A stretch of 64,000 nt of DNA. It comes from Taxillus chinensis (lineage: Eukaryota; Streptophyta; Magnoliopsida; Santalales; Loranthaceae). Position numbers and translations under genes: made by a program. Location of the stretch: assembly GCA_023512835.1 (NCBI GenBank), contig CM042092.1, positions 42,054,258 to 42,118,257 of the forward strand, in the 5' to 3' direction. The notes below the pieces were generated by a model. It was not told where the DNA came from, searched no databases, and was given only the letters and a program-made list of their open reading frames with translations. Below are positions 1 to 13,602 of this stretch, piece by piece. How positions within the stretch are numbered: the first letter of the stretch is position 1; every line of letters begins with the position of its first letter.

Positions 1-1044
1 TGAATTAATCCACTTGATGTATCCGAAATTAACTAAACAACCAACCCTAACTTAATAAAACTTGCCTTATGATCTTTAATTGATACAAGTTTGTGGTTTT
101 TTTATATTGATTGAGTTTGTGACCTCCGGTATTCCCTATTTCTAATGTGTATTAGACACGGCATGGAAAATATATCACCCCCATCGAGTATGTCCCTTTG
201 AGTGAGCCACGCACAACTAGTATCCTTTTAATCTCGCATCAATATTATATTTTCCTTTTTGATCGATCCAGTCGATACTACCCACTTGATTTGTAATTGA
301 AACTAATAGTTGGTTGATCCGTTTTGAAAGAGCTTGTGATGTTCTGTATTCGTTGTCGCTATTGGAGTTTTAAACTCGGCCTAGGAAAGACCTCTTCAAT
401 GTGAAGTATCTCACATTGAACGAATGACGTATAATAAGTGTCCATTTAATCTTTTATTAAAATTACTTTTTTGTTTGATTGATTCATTTGACACATGAGA
501 AATCAGGTAAATAAAAAGCCCTAGCCTAAGATACTTGCCTTCTGATTTGTAATTGAAACAAAAAGTTGCTTTGTCCATTTTGGAAGTGGATATGACGTCC
601 TGTATTCTTTATTGCCAATAGGTTAATAGCTCAGCAAGGGTAATACCTCACTATTGTGTAGAACGTCACATTGGGCGAACTACGTCAAACAAGTGTTCAA
701 TTAAGCACTGATGAATGTTCCATTTTTTCTTTGAATGATCCATTCAGGACGTCCACAATCATACAAGTCATCATCCTTTTGATTTTTAATTGTAATAAAT
801 AGTGGGTTCATCCATTTTGGTGGAGTTTATGACCATGTGCGTTCCTTATTTGTAATAGACCGTTAAACTAGGCGCAGGAAATACGTCACAATCATGGAGT
901 CCATCCCACTGGGCGAATGATGTATGACAGATGTCCTTTTAATCTTTCAAGGATACTATTTTTGGTTTTGTTTTGGATTAATCCACTTGATAGATCCGAA
1001 AATAACTAAATAACCAACCCTAACTTAATAAAACTTGCCTTTAT

Positions 1045-2017
1045 GATTTTTAATTGATACAAGTTAGTGGTTTTTCTATTTTGAAAGATTTTGTGACCCC
1101 CGGTATTCCCTATTTCGAACAGTGTATTAGACTCGACACGGCAAATATATCACCCCCATCGAGTATGTCCCATTGAGCGAGCCACGCACAACTAGTATCC
1201 TTTTAATCTTGCATCAATATTACATTTTCCTTTTTGATCGATCCATTCGATACTACCCATTTGATTTGTAATTGAAACAAATAGTTCGTCGATCCGTTTT
1301 GAAAGAGCTTGTGATGTTGTGTATTCGTTGTCGCTATTGGAGTTTTAAACTCGGCCTAGGAAAGACCTCCTCAATGTGAAGTATCTCACATTGAACGAAT
1401 GACGTATAACAAGTGTCCTTTTAATCTTTTATTAAAATTACTTTTTTATTTGATTGATTCATTTGACACATGAGAAATCAAGTAAATAAAAAGCCCTAGC
1501 CTAAGATACTTGCCTTCTGATTTGTAATTGAAACAAAAAGTTGCTTCGTCGATTTTCGAACTGGATATGACGTCCTGTATTCTTTATTGCCAATAGGTTA
1601 ATAGCACAGCAAGGGTAATACCTCACTATTGTGTAGAACGTCACATTGGGCGAACTACGTCAAACAAGTGTTCAATTAAGCACTGATGAATGTTCCATTT
1701 TTTCTTTGAATGATCCATTCAGGACGTCCACAATCAGACAAGTCATCATCCTTTTGATTTTTAATTGTAATAAATAGTGGGTTCATCCATTTTGGTGGAG
1801 TTTATGACCATGTGCATTCCTTATTTGTAATAGAACGTTAAACTAGGCGCAGGAAATACGTCACAATCATGGAGTCCATCCCACTGAGCGAACGATGTAT
1901 GACAGTGTCCTTTTAATCTTTCAAGGATACTATTTTTGGTTTTGTTTTGGATTAATCCACTTGATAGATCCGAAAATAACTAAATAACCAACCCTAACTT
2001 AATAAAACTTGCCTTAT
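1045..2017. repeat. Reference satellite monomer showing four internal sub-units (A-D)
   Basis: One 973-bp monomer divides into four related blocks, each starting at a GATTTNTAATTG word: A 1045-1262 (218 bp), B 1263-1518 (256 bp), C 1519-1755 (237 bp) and D 1756-2017 (262 bp). The blocks share an ordered set of words. After the start word comes a TAGTTNG/TAGTGGG-like word, then ATCCNTTTT, then AATAG or GTTAAAC. Next is an ACATTGNGCGAAC-like box (ATTGAGCGAG in A, ATTGAACGAA in B, ATTGGGCGAA in C, ACTGGGCGAA or ACTGAGCGAA in D). Last come AGTGTCCTTTTAATCTT-like words and a TTTNGATNGATCCATTC-like stretch. The monomer is therefore a tetramer of an older unit of about 243 bp. Confidence 0.88.
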
Positions 2018-5000
2018 GATTTTTAATTGATACAAGTTAGTGGTTTTTCTATTTTGAAAGATTTTGTGACCCCCGGAATTCCCTATTTCGAACAGTGTAT
2101 TTGACTCGACATGGCAAATATATCACCCCCGTCAAGTATTTCCCATTGAGCGAGCCACGCACAACTAGTATCCTTTTAATCTTGCATCAATATTACATTT
2201 TCCTTTTTGATCGATCCATTCGATACTACCCATTTGATTTGTAATTGAAACAAATAGTTGGTCGATCCGTTTTGAAAGAGCTTGTGATGTTGTGTATTCG
2301 TTGTCGCTATTGGAGTTTTAAACTTGGCCTACGGAAGACCTCCTCAATGTGAAGTATCTCACATTGAACGAATGACGTATAACAAGTGTCCTTTTAACCT
2401 TTTATTAAAATTACTTTTTTGTTTGATTGATTCGTTTGACACATGAGAAATCAGGTAAATAAAAAGCCCTAGCCTAAGATACTTGCCTTCTGATTTGTAA
2501 TTGAAACAAAAAGTTGCTTTGTCCATTTTGGAACTAGATATGATGTCCTGTATTCTTTATTGCCAATAGGTTAATAGCTCAGCAAGGGTAATAACTCACT
2601 ATTGTGTAAAACGTCACATTGGGCGAACTACGTCAAACAAGTGTTCAATTAAGCACTGATGAATGTTCCATTTTTTCTTTGAATGATTCATTCAGGACGT
2701 CCACAATCAAACAAGTCATCATCCTTTTGATTTTTAATTGTAATAAATAGTGGGTTCATCCATTTTGGTGGAGTTTATGACCATGTGCATTCCTTATTTG
2801 TAATAGACCGTTAAACTAGGTGTAGGAAATACGTCACAATCATGGAGTCCATCCCACTGGGCAAACGATGTATGACAGATGTCCTTTTAATCTTTCAAGG
2901 ATACTATTTTTGCTTTTGTTTTGGATTAATCCACTTGATAGATCCGAAAATAACTAAATAACCAACCCTAACTTAATAAAACTTGCCTTATGATTTTTAA
3001 TTGATACAAGTTAGTGGTTTTTCTATTTTGAAAGATTTTGTGACCCCCGGAATTCCCTATTTCGAACAGTGTATTTGACTCGACATGGCAAATATATCAC
3101 CCCCGTCAAGTATTTCCCATTGAGCGAGCCACGCACAACTAGTATCCTTTTAATCTTGCATCAATATTACATTTTCCTTTTTGATCGATCCATTCGATAC
3201 TACCCATTTGATTTGTAATTGAAACAAATAGTTGGTCGATCCGTTTTGAAAGAGCTTGTGATGTTGTGTATTCGTTGTCGCTATTGGAGTTTTAAACTTG
3301 GCCTACGGAAGACCTCCTCAATGTGAAGTATCTCACATTGAACGAATGACGTATAACAAGTGTCCTTTTAACCTTTTATTAAAATTACTTTTTTGTTTGA
3401 TTGATTCGTTTGACACATGAGAAATCAGGTAAATAAAAAGCCCTAGCCTAAGATACTTGCCTTCTGATTTGTAATTGAAACAAAAAGTTGCTTTGTCCAT
3501 TTTGGAACTAGATATGATGTCCTGTATTCTTTATTGCCAATAGGTTAATAGCTCAGCAAGGGTAATAACTCACTATTGTGTAGAACGTCACATTGGGCGA
3601 ACTACGTCAAACAAGTGTTCAATTAAGCACTGATGAATGTTCCATTTTTTATTTGAATGATTCATTCAGGACGTCCACAATCAAACAAGTCATCATCCTT
3701 TTGATTTTTAATTGTAATAAATAGTGGGTTCATCCATTCTGGTGGAGTTTATGACCATGTGCATTCCTTATTTGTAATAGACCGTTAAACTAGGTGTAGG
3801 AAATACGTCACAATCATGGAGTCCATCCCACTGGGCAAACGATGTATGACAGATGTCCTTTTAATCTTTCAAGGATACTATTTTTGCTTTTGTTTTGGAT
3901 TAATCCACTTGATAGATCCGAAAATAACTAAATAATCAACCTTAACTTAATAAAACTTGCCTTATGATTTTTAATTGATACAAGTTAGTGGTTTTTCTAT
4001 TTTGAAAGATTTTGTGACCCCCGGAATTCCCTATTTCGAACAGTGTATTTGACTCGACATGGCAAATATATCACCCACGTCAAGTATTTCCCATTGAGCG
4101 AGCCACGCACAACTAGTATCCTTTTAATCTTGCATCAATATTACATTTTCCTTTTTGATCGATCCATTCGATACTACCCATTTGATTTGTAATTGAAACA
4201 AATAGTTGGTCGATCCGTTTTGAAAGAGCTTGTGATGTTGTGTATTCGTTGTCGCTATTGGAGTTTTAAACTTGGCCTACGGAAGACCTCCTCAATGTGA
4301 AGTATCTCACATTGAACGAATGACGTATAACAAGTGTCCTTTTAATCTTTTATTAAAATTACTTTTTTATTTGATTGATTCATTTGACACATGAGAAATC
4401 AAGTAATTAAAAAGCCCTAGCCTAAGATACTTGCCTTCTGATTTGTAATTGAAACAAAAAGTTGCTTCGTCCATTTTCGAACTGGATATGACGTCCTGTA
4501 TTCTTTATTGCCAATAGGTTAATAGCTCAGCAAGGGTAATACCTCACTATTGTGTAGAACGTCACATTGGGCAAACTACGTCAAACAAGTGTTCAATTAA
4601 GCACTGATGAATGTTCCATTTTTTCTTTGAATGATCCATTCAGGACGTCCACAATCAGACAAGTCATCATCCTTTTAATTTTTAATTGTAATAAATAGTG
4701 GGTTCATCCATTTTGGTGGAGTATATGACCATGTGCATTCCTTATTTGTAATAGACCGTTAAACTAGGCGCAGGAAATACGTCATAATCATGGAGTCCAT
4801 CCCACTGGGCGAACGATGTATGACAGATGTCCTTTTAATCTTTCAAGGATACTATTTTTGGTTTTGTTTTGGATTAATCCACTTGATAGATCCGAAAATA
4901 ACTAAATAACCAACCCTAACTTAATAAAACTTGCCTTATGATTTTTAATTGATACAAGTTAGTGGTTTTTCTATTTTGAAAGATTTTGTGACCCCCGGTA

Positions 5001-8000
5001 TTCCCTATTTCGAACAGTGTATTAGACTCGACATGGAAAATATATCACCCCCATCGAGTATGTCCCATTGAGCGAGCCACGCACAACTAGTATCCTTTTA
5101 ATCTTGCATCAATATTACATTTTCCTTTTTGATCGATCCATTCGATACTACCCATTTGATTTGTAATTGAAACAAATAGTTGGTCGATCCGTTTTGAAAG
5201 AGCTTGTGATGTTGTGTATTCGTTGTCGCTATTGGAGTTTTCAACTCGGCCTAGGAAAGACCTCCTCAATGTGAAGTATCTCACATTGAACGAATGACGT
5301 ATAACAAGTGTCCTTTTAATCTTTTATTAAAATTACTTTTTTATTTGATTGATTCATTTGACACATGAGAAATCAAGTAAATAAAAAGCCCTAGCCTAAG
5401 ATACTTGCCTTCTGATTTGTAATTGAAACAAAAAGTTGCTTCGTCCATTTTCGAACTGGATATGACGTCCTGTATTCTTTATTGCCAATAGGTTAATAGC
5501 TCAGCAAGGGTAATAACTCACTATTGTGTAGAACGTCACATTGGGCGAACTACGTCAAACAAGTGTTCAATTAAGCACTGATGAATGTTCCATTTTTTCT
5601 TTGAATGATTCATTCAGGACGTCCACAATCAAACAAGTCATCATCCTTTTGATTTTTAATTGTAATAAATAGTGGGTTCATCCATTTTGGTGGAGTTTAT
5701 GACCATGTGCATTCCTTATTTGTAATAGACCGTTAAACTAGGTGTAGGAAATACGTCACAATCATGGAGTCCATCCCACTGGGCAAACGATGTATGACAG
5801 ATGTCCTTTTAATCTTTCAAGGATACTATTTTTGCTTTTGTTTTGGATTAATCCACTTGATAGATCCGAAAATAACTAAATAATCAACCTTAACTTAATA
5901 AAACTTGCCTTATGATTTTTAATTGATACAAGTTAGTGGTTTTTCTATTTTGAAAGATTTTGTGACCCCCGGTATTCCGTATTTCGAACAGTGTATTAGA
6001 CTCGACATGGCAAATATATCACCCCCGTCGAGTATGTCCCATTGAGCGAGCCACGCACAAATAGTATCCTTTTAATCTTGCATCAATATTACATTTTCCT
6101 TTTTGATCGATCCATTCGATACTACCCATTTGATTTGTAATTGAAACAAATAGTTGGTCGATCCGTTTTGAAAGAGCTTGTGATGTTGTGTATTCGTTGT
6201 CGCTATTGGAGTTTTAAACTTGGCCTACGGAAGACCTCCTCAATGTGAAGTATCTCACATTGAACGAATGACGTATAACAAGTGTCCTTTTAATCTTTTA
6301 TTAAAATTACTTTTTTATTTGATTGATTCATTTGACACATGAGAAATCAAGTAAATAAAAAGCCCTAGCCTAAGATACTTGCCTTCTGATTTGTAATTGA
6401 AACAAAAAGTTGCTTCGTCCATTTTCGAACTGGATATGACGTCCTGTATTCTTTATTGCCAATAGGTTAATAGCTCAGCAAGGGTAATAACTCACTATTG
6501 TGTAGAACGTCACATTGGGCGAACTACGTCAAACAAGTGTTCAATTAAGCACCGATGAATGTTCCATTTTTTCTTTGAATGATTTATTCAGGACGTCCAC
6601 AATCAAACAAGTCATCATCCTTTTGATTTTTAATTGTAATAAATAGTGGGTTCATCCATTTTGGTGGAGTTTATGACCATGTGGATTCCTTATTTGTAAT
6701 AGACCGTTAAACTAGGTGTAGGAAATACGTCACAATCGTGGAGTCCATCCCACCGGGCGAACGATGTATGACGATGTCCTTTTAATCTTTCAAGGATACT
6801 ATTTTTGCTTTTGTTTTGGATTAATCCACTTGATAGATCCGAAAATAACTAAATAATCAACCCTAACTTAATAAAACTTGCCTTATGATTTTTAATTGAT
6901 ACAAGTTAGTGGTTTTTCTATTTTGAAAGATTTTGTGACCCCCGGTATTCCCTATTTCGAACAGTGTATTAGACTCGACATGGCAAATATATCACCCCGT
7001 CGAGTATGTCCCATTTAGCGAGCCACGCACAAATAGTATCCTTTTAATCTTGCATCAATATTACATTTTCCTTTTTGATCGATCCATTCGATACTACCCA
7101 TTTGATTTGTAATTGAAACAAATAGTTGGTCGATCCGTTTTGAAAGAGCTTGTGATGTTGTGTATTCGTTGTCGCTATTGGAGTTTTAAACTTGGCCTAC
7201 GGAAGACCTCCTCAATGTGAAGTATCTCACATTGAACGAATGACGTATAACAAGTGTCCTTTTATTCTTTTGTTAAAATTACTTTTTTGTTTGATTGATT
7301 CGTTTGACACATGAGAAATCAAGTAAATAAAAAGCCCTAGCCTAAGATACTTGCCTTCTGATTTGTAATTGAAACAAAAAGTTGTTTCGTCCATTTTGGA
7401 ACTGAATATGACGTCCTGTATTCTTTATTGCCAATAGGGTAATAGCTCAGCAAGGGTAATACCTCACTATTGTGTAGAACGTCACATTGGGCGAACTACG
7501 TCAAACAAGTGTTCAATTAAGCACTGATGAATGTTCCATTTTTTCTTTGAATGATCCATTCAGGATCTCCACAATCAGACAAGTCATCATCCTTTTGATT
7601 TTTAATTGTAATAAATAGTGGGTTCATCCATTTTGGTGGAGTTTATGACCATGTGCGCTCCTTATTTGTAATAGACCGTTAAACTAGGCGCAGGAAATAC
7701 ATCACAATCATGGAGTCCATCCCACTGGGCGAACGATGTATGACAGATGTCCTTTTAATCTTTCAAGGATACTATTTTTGGTTTTGTTTTGGATTAATCC
7801 ACTTGATAGATCCGAAAATAACTAAATAACCAACCCTAACATAATAAAACTTGCCTTATGATTTTTAATTGATACAAGTTAGTGGTTTTTCTATTTTGAA
7901 AGATTTTGTGACCCCCGGTATTCCCTATTTCGAACAGTGTATTAGACTCGACATGGCAAATATATCACCCCCATCGAGTATGTCCCATTGAGCGAGCCAC

Positions 8001-11000
8001 GCACAACTAGTATCCTTTTAATCTTGCATCAATATTACATTTTCCTTTTTGATCGATCCATTCGATACTACCCATTTGATTTGTAATTGAAACAAATAGT
8101 TCGTCGATCCGTTTTGAAAGAGCTTGTGATGTTGTTTATTCGTTGTCGCTATTGGAGTTTTAAACTTGGCCTACGGAAGACCTCCTCAATGTGAAGTATC
8201 TCACATTGAACGAATGACGTATAACAAGTGTCCTTTTATTCTTTTGTTAAAATTACTTTTTTGTTTGATTGATTCGTTTGACACATGAGAAATCAAGTAA
8301 ATAAAAAGCCCTAGCCTAAGATACTTGCCTTCTGATTTGTAATTGAAACAAAAAGTTGCTTCGTCCATTTTGGAACTGAATATGATGTCCTGTATTCTTT
8401 ATTGCCAATAGGGTAATAGCTCAGCAAGGGTAATACCTCACTATTGTGTAGAACGTCACATTGGGCGAACTACGTCAAACAAGTGTTCAATTAAGCACTG
8501 ATGAATGTTCCATTTTTTCTTTGAATGATCCATTCAGGATGTCCACAATCAGACAAGTCATCATCCTTTTGATTTCTAATTGGAATAAATAGTGGGTTCA
8601 TCCATTTTGGTGGAGTTTATGACCATGTGCGTTCCTTATTTGTAATAGACCGTTAAACTAGGCGCAGGAAATACATCACAATCATGGAGTCCATCCCACT
8701 GGGCGAACGATGTATGACAGATGTCCTTTTAATCTTTCAAGGATACTATTTTTGGTTTTGTTTTGGATTAATCCACTTGATAGATCCGAAAATAACTAAA
8801 TAACCAACCCTAACTTAATAAAACTTGCCTTATGATTTTTAATTGATACAAGTTAGTGGTTTTTCTATTTTGAAAGATTTTGTGACCCCCGGTATTCCCT
8901 ATTTCGAACAGTGTATTAGACTCGACATGGCAAATATATCACCCCCATCGAGTATGTCCCATTGAGCGAGCCACGCACAACTAGTATCCTTTTAATCTTG
9001 CATCAATATTACATTTTCCTTTTTGATCGATCCATTCGATACTACTCATTTGATTTGTAATTGAAACAAATAGTTCGTCGATCCGTTTTGAAAGAGCTTG
9101 TGATGTTGTTTATTCGTTGTCGCTATTGGAGTTTTAAACTTGGCCTACGGAAGACCTCCTCAATGTGAAGTATCTCACATTGAACGAATGACGTATAACA
9201 AGTGTCCATTTAATCTTTTATTAAAACTACTTTTTTGTTTGATTGATTCGTTTGACACATGAGAAATCAAGTAAATAAAAAGCCCTAGCCTAAGATACTT
9301 GCCTTCTGATTTGTAATTGAAACAAAAAGTTGCTTCGTCGATTTTCGAACTGGATATGACATCCTGTATTCTTTATTGCCAATAGGTTAATAGCTCAGCA
9401 AGGGTAATACCTCACTATTGTGTAGAACGTCACATTGGGCGAACTTCGTCAAACAAGTGTTCAATTAAGCACTGATGAATGTTCCATTTTTTCTTTGAAT
9501 GATCCATTCAGGATATCCACAATCAGACAAGTCATCATCCTTTTAATTTTTAATTGTAATAAATAGTGGGTTTATCCATTTTGGTGGAGTTTATGACCAT
9601 GTGCATTCCTTATTTGTAATAGACCGTTAAACTAGGCGCAGGAAATACGTCACAATCATGGAGTCCATCCCACTGGGCGAACGATGTATGACAGATGTCC
9701 TTTTAATCTTTCAAGGATACTATTTTTGGTTTTGTTTTGGATTAATCCACTTGATAGATCCAAAAATAACTAAATAACCAACCCTAACTTAATAAAACTT
9801 GCCTTATGATTTTTAATTGATACAAGTTAGTGGTTTTTCTATTTTGAAAGATTTTGTGACCCCCGGTATTCCCTATTTCGAACAGTGTATTAGACTCGAC
9901 ATGGCAAATATCACCCCCATCGAGTATGTCCCATTGAGCGTGCCACGCACAACTAGTATCCTTTTAATCTTGCATCGATATTACATTTTCCTTTTTGATC
10001 GATCCATTCGATACTACCCATTTGATTTGTAATTGAAACAAATAGTTGGTCGATCCACTTTGAAAGAGCTTGTGATGTTGTGTATTCGTTGTCGCTATTG
10101 GAGTTTTAAACTCGGCCTAGGAAAGACCTCCTCAATGTGAAGTATCTCACATTGAACGAATGACGTATAACAAGTGTCCTTTAAATCTTTTATTAAAATT
10201 ACTTTTTTGTTTGATTGATTCGTTTGACACATGAGAAATCAAGTAAATAAAAAGCCCTAGCCTAAGATACTTGCCTTCTGATTTGTAATTGAAACAAAAA
10301 GTTGCTTCGTCCATTTTGGAACTGGATATGAAGTCCTGTATTCTTTATTGCCAATAGGTTAATAGCTCAGTAAGGGCAATACCTCACTATTGTGTAGAAC
10401 GTCACATTGGGCGAACTACGTCAAACAAGTTTTCAATTAAGCACTGATGAATGTTCCATTTTTTCTTTGAATGATCCATTCGAGATGTCCACAGTTAGAC
10501 AAGTCGTCATCCTTTTGATTTCTAATTGGAATAAATAGTGGGTTCATCCATTTTGGTGGAGTTTATGACCATGTGCATTCATTATTTCTAACAGACCATT
10601 AAACTAGGCGCAAGAAATACGTCACAATCATGGAGTCCATCCCACTGAGCGGACGATGTATGACAAATGTCCTTTTAATCTTTCAAGGATACCATTTTTG
10701 GTTTTGTTTTGGATTAATCAACTTGATAGATCCGAAATTGACTAAATAACCAACCCTAACTTAACAAAACTTGCCTTATGATTTTTAGTTGATACAAGTT
10801 GGTGGTTTTTCTATTTTGAAAGAGTTTGTGACCTCCGGTATTCCCTATTTCTAAAAGTGTATTAGACTCGACATGGAAAATATATCACCCCCGTGGAGTA
10901 TGTCCCATTGAGCGAGCCACGCACAACTAATATCCTTTCAATCTTGCATCAATATTACATTTTCCTTTTTGATCGGTCCACTCGATACTATGCATTTGAT

Positions 11001-12657
11001 TTGTAATTGAAACAAATAGTTGGTTGATCTGTTTTAAAAGAGCTCATGATGTTGTGTATTCGTTGTCGCTATTGGAGTTTTAAACTCGGCCTAGGAAAGA
11101 CCTCTTCAATGTGAAGTATCTCACATTGAACGAATGACATATAGTAAGTGTCATTTTAATCTTTTATTAAAATTACATTTTTGTTTGATTGATTCGTTTG
11201 ACACATGAGAAATCAAGTAAATGAAAAGCCCTAGCCTAAGATACTTGCCTTCTGATTTGTAATTGAAAAAAAAAAGTTCCTTTGGCCATTTTGGAAGTGG
11301 ATATGACGTCCTGTATTCTTTATTGCCAATAGGTAATAGGTCAAAAAGCGTAATACCTCACTATTGTGTAGAACATCACATTGGGCGAACTACGTCAAAC
11401 AAGTGTTCAATTAAGCACTGATGAATGTTCCATTTTTTCTTTGAATTATCCATTCGAGACGTCCACAATTAGACAAGTCATCATCCTTTTGAATTTTAAT
11501 TGGAATAAATAGTGGGTTCATCCATTTTGGTGGAGTTTATGACCATGTGCATTCATTATTTCTAATAGGCCGTTAAACTTGGCGCAGGAAATACGTCACA
11601 ATCTGGAGTCCATCCCACTGAGCGGACGATGTATGACAGATGTCCTTTTAATCTTTCAAGGATACTATTTTTGGTTTTGTTTTGGATTAATCCACTTGAT
11701 GGATCCGAAATTACTAAATAACCAACCCTAACTTAATTAAACTTGCCTTACGATTTTTAATGGATACAAGTTAGTGGTTTTTCTATTTTGAAAGATTTTG
11801 TGACCCCCGGTATTCCCCATTTCTAATAGTGTATTAGACTCGACATGGCAAATATATCACCCCCGTCGAGTATGTCCCATTGAGCGAGCCACGCACAACT
11901 AGTATCCTTTTAATCTTGCATCAATATTACATTTTCCTTTTTGATCGATCCACTCGATACTACCCATTTGATTTGTAATTGAAACAAATAGTTGGTCGAT
12001 CTGTTTTGAAAGAGCTTGTGATGTTGTGTATTCGTTGTCGCTATTGGAGTTTTAAACTCGGCCTATGAAAGACCTCCTCAATGTGAAGTATCTCACATTG
12101 AACGAATGACGTATAATAAGTGTCCTTTTAATCTTTTATTAAAATTACTTTTTTGTTTGATTGATTCGTTTGACACATGAGAAATCAAGTAAATAAAAAG
12201 CCCTAGCCTAAGATACTTGCCTTCTGATTTGTAATTGAAACAAGAAGTTGCTTTGTCTATTTTGGAACTGAATATGACGTCCTGTATTCTTTATTTCCAA
12301 TAGGTTAAGAGCTCACCCAGGGTAATACCTCACTATTGTGTAGAATGTCACATTGGGCGAACTACGTCAAACAAGTGTTCAATTAAGCCCTGATAAATGT
12401 TCCATTTTTTCTTTGAATGATCCATTCAGGACGTCCACAATTAGACAAGTCGTCATCCTTTTGATTTTTAATATAATAAATAGTGGGTTCATCCATTTTG
12501 GTGGAGTTTATGACCATGTGCATTCCTTTTTTGTAATAGACCATTAAACTAGGCGCAAGAAATACGTCACAATCATGGAGTCCATCCCACTGGGCGAACG
12601 ATGTATGACAGATGTCCTTTTAATCTTTCAAGGATACTATTTTTGGTTTTGTTTTGG

Positions 12658-13602
12658 ATTAATCCACTTGATAGATCCGAAATTAACTAAATAACCAACC
12701 CTAACTTAATAAAACTTGCCTTATGATTTTTAATTAATACAAGTTAGTGGTTTTTCTATTTGGAAAGATTTTGTGACCCCCGGTATTCCCTATTTCGAAT
12801 AGTGTATTAGACTCGACATGGAAAATATATCACCCCCGTCGAGTATGTCCCATTGAGCGAGCCACGCACAACTAGTATCCTTTTAATCTTGCATCAATAT
12901 TGCATTTTCCTTTTTGATCGATCCACTCAATACTACCCATTTGATTTGTAATTGAAACAAATAGTTGGTTGATCCGTTTTGAAAGAGCTTGTGATGTTGT
13001 GTATTCGTTGTCGCTGTTGGAGTTTTAAACTCGGCCTAGGAAAGACCTCTTCAATGTGAAGTATCTCACATTGAACGAATGACGTATAATACGTGTCCTT
13101 TTAATCTTTTGTTAAAATTACTTTTTTGTTTGATTGATTCGTTTGACACATGAGAAATCAAGTAAATAAAAAGCCCTACCCTAAGATACTTGCCTTCCGA
13201 TTTGTAATTGAAACAAAAAGTTGCTTTGTCCATTTTGGAAGAGGATATGACGTCCTGTATTCTTTATTGCCAATAGCTCAGCAAGGGTAATACCTCACTA
13301 TTGTGTAGAACGTCACCTTGGGCGAACTACGTCAAGCAAGTGTTCAATTAAGCACTGATGAATGATCTATTCGGGACGTCCACAATTAGACAAGTCATCA
13401 TCTTTTGATTTCTAATTGGAATAAATAGTGGGTTCATCCATTCTGGTGGACTTTATGACCATGTGCATTCATTATTTCTAATAGACCGTTAAACTTGGCG
13501 CAAGAAGTACGTCAGAATCATGGAGTCCATCCCACTGAGCGAACGATGTATGACAGATGCCATTTTAATCTTTCAAGGATACTATTTTTGGTTTTGTATT
13601 GG
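12658..13602. repeat. Short satellite monomer (945 bp) with two internal deletions
   Basis: This copy is about 28 bp shorter than its neighbours. Near 13271-13280 the usual CAATAGGTTAATAGCTC reads CAATAGCTC, a loss of 8 bp between two AATAG words. Near 13358-13372 the T-rich stretch between two GAATGA words is missing, a loss of about 21 bp. Both losses run between short direct repeats, as expected for slippage or microhomology-mediated deletion. Confidence 0.85.

Noticed and set aside
977..2017. Telomere-like CCCTAA words in the satellite (CCAACCCTAACTT)
   Set aside because: Only one CCCTAA unit per monomer. No tandem telomeric array is present.
977..2017. CENP-B box in the satellite
   Set aside because: No segment matches the TTCG-N4-A-N2-CGGG pattern, so a centromeric role cannot be argued from it.
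5087..12547. Short open frames in satellite (for example 5087-5284 minus, 9817-10032 plus, 12353-12547 plus)
   Set aside because: They exist only in single monomers that lack a stop by chance. Other copies interrupt them, and no protein family motif is present.
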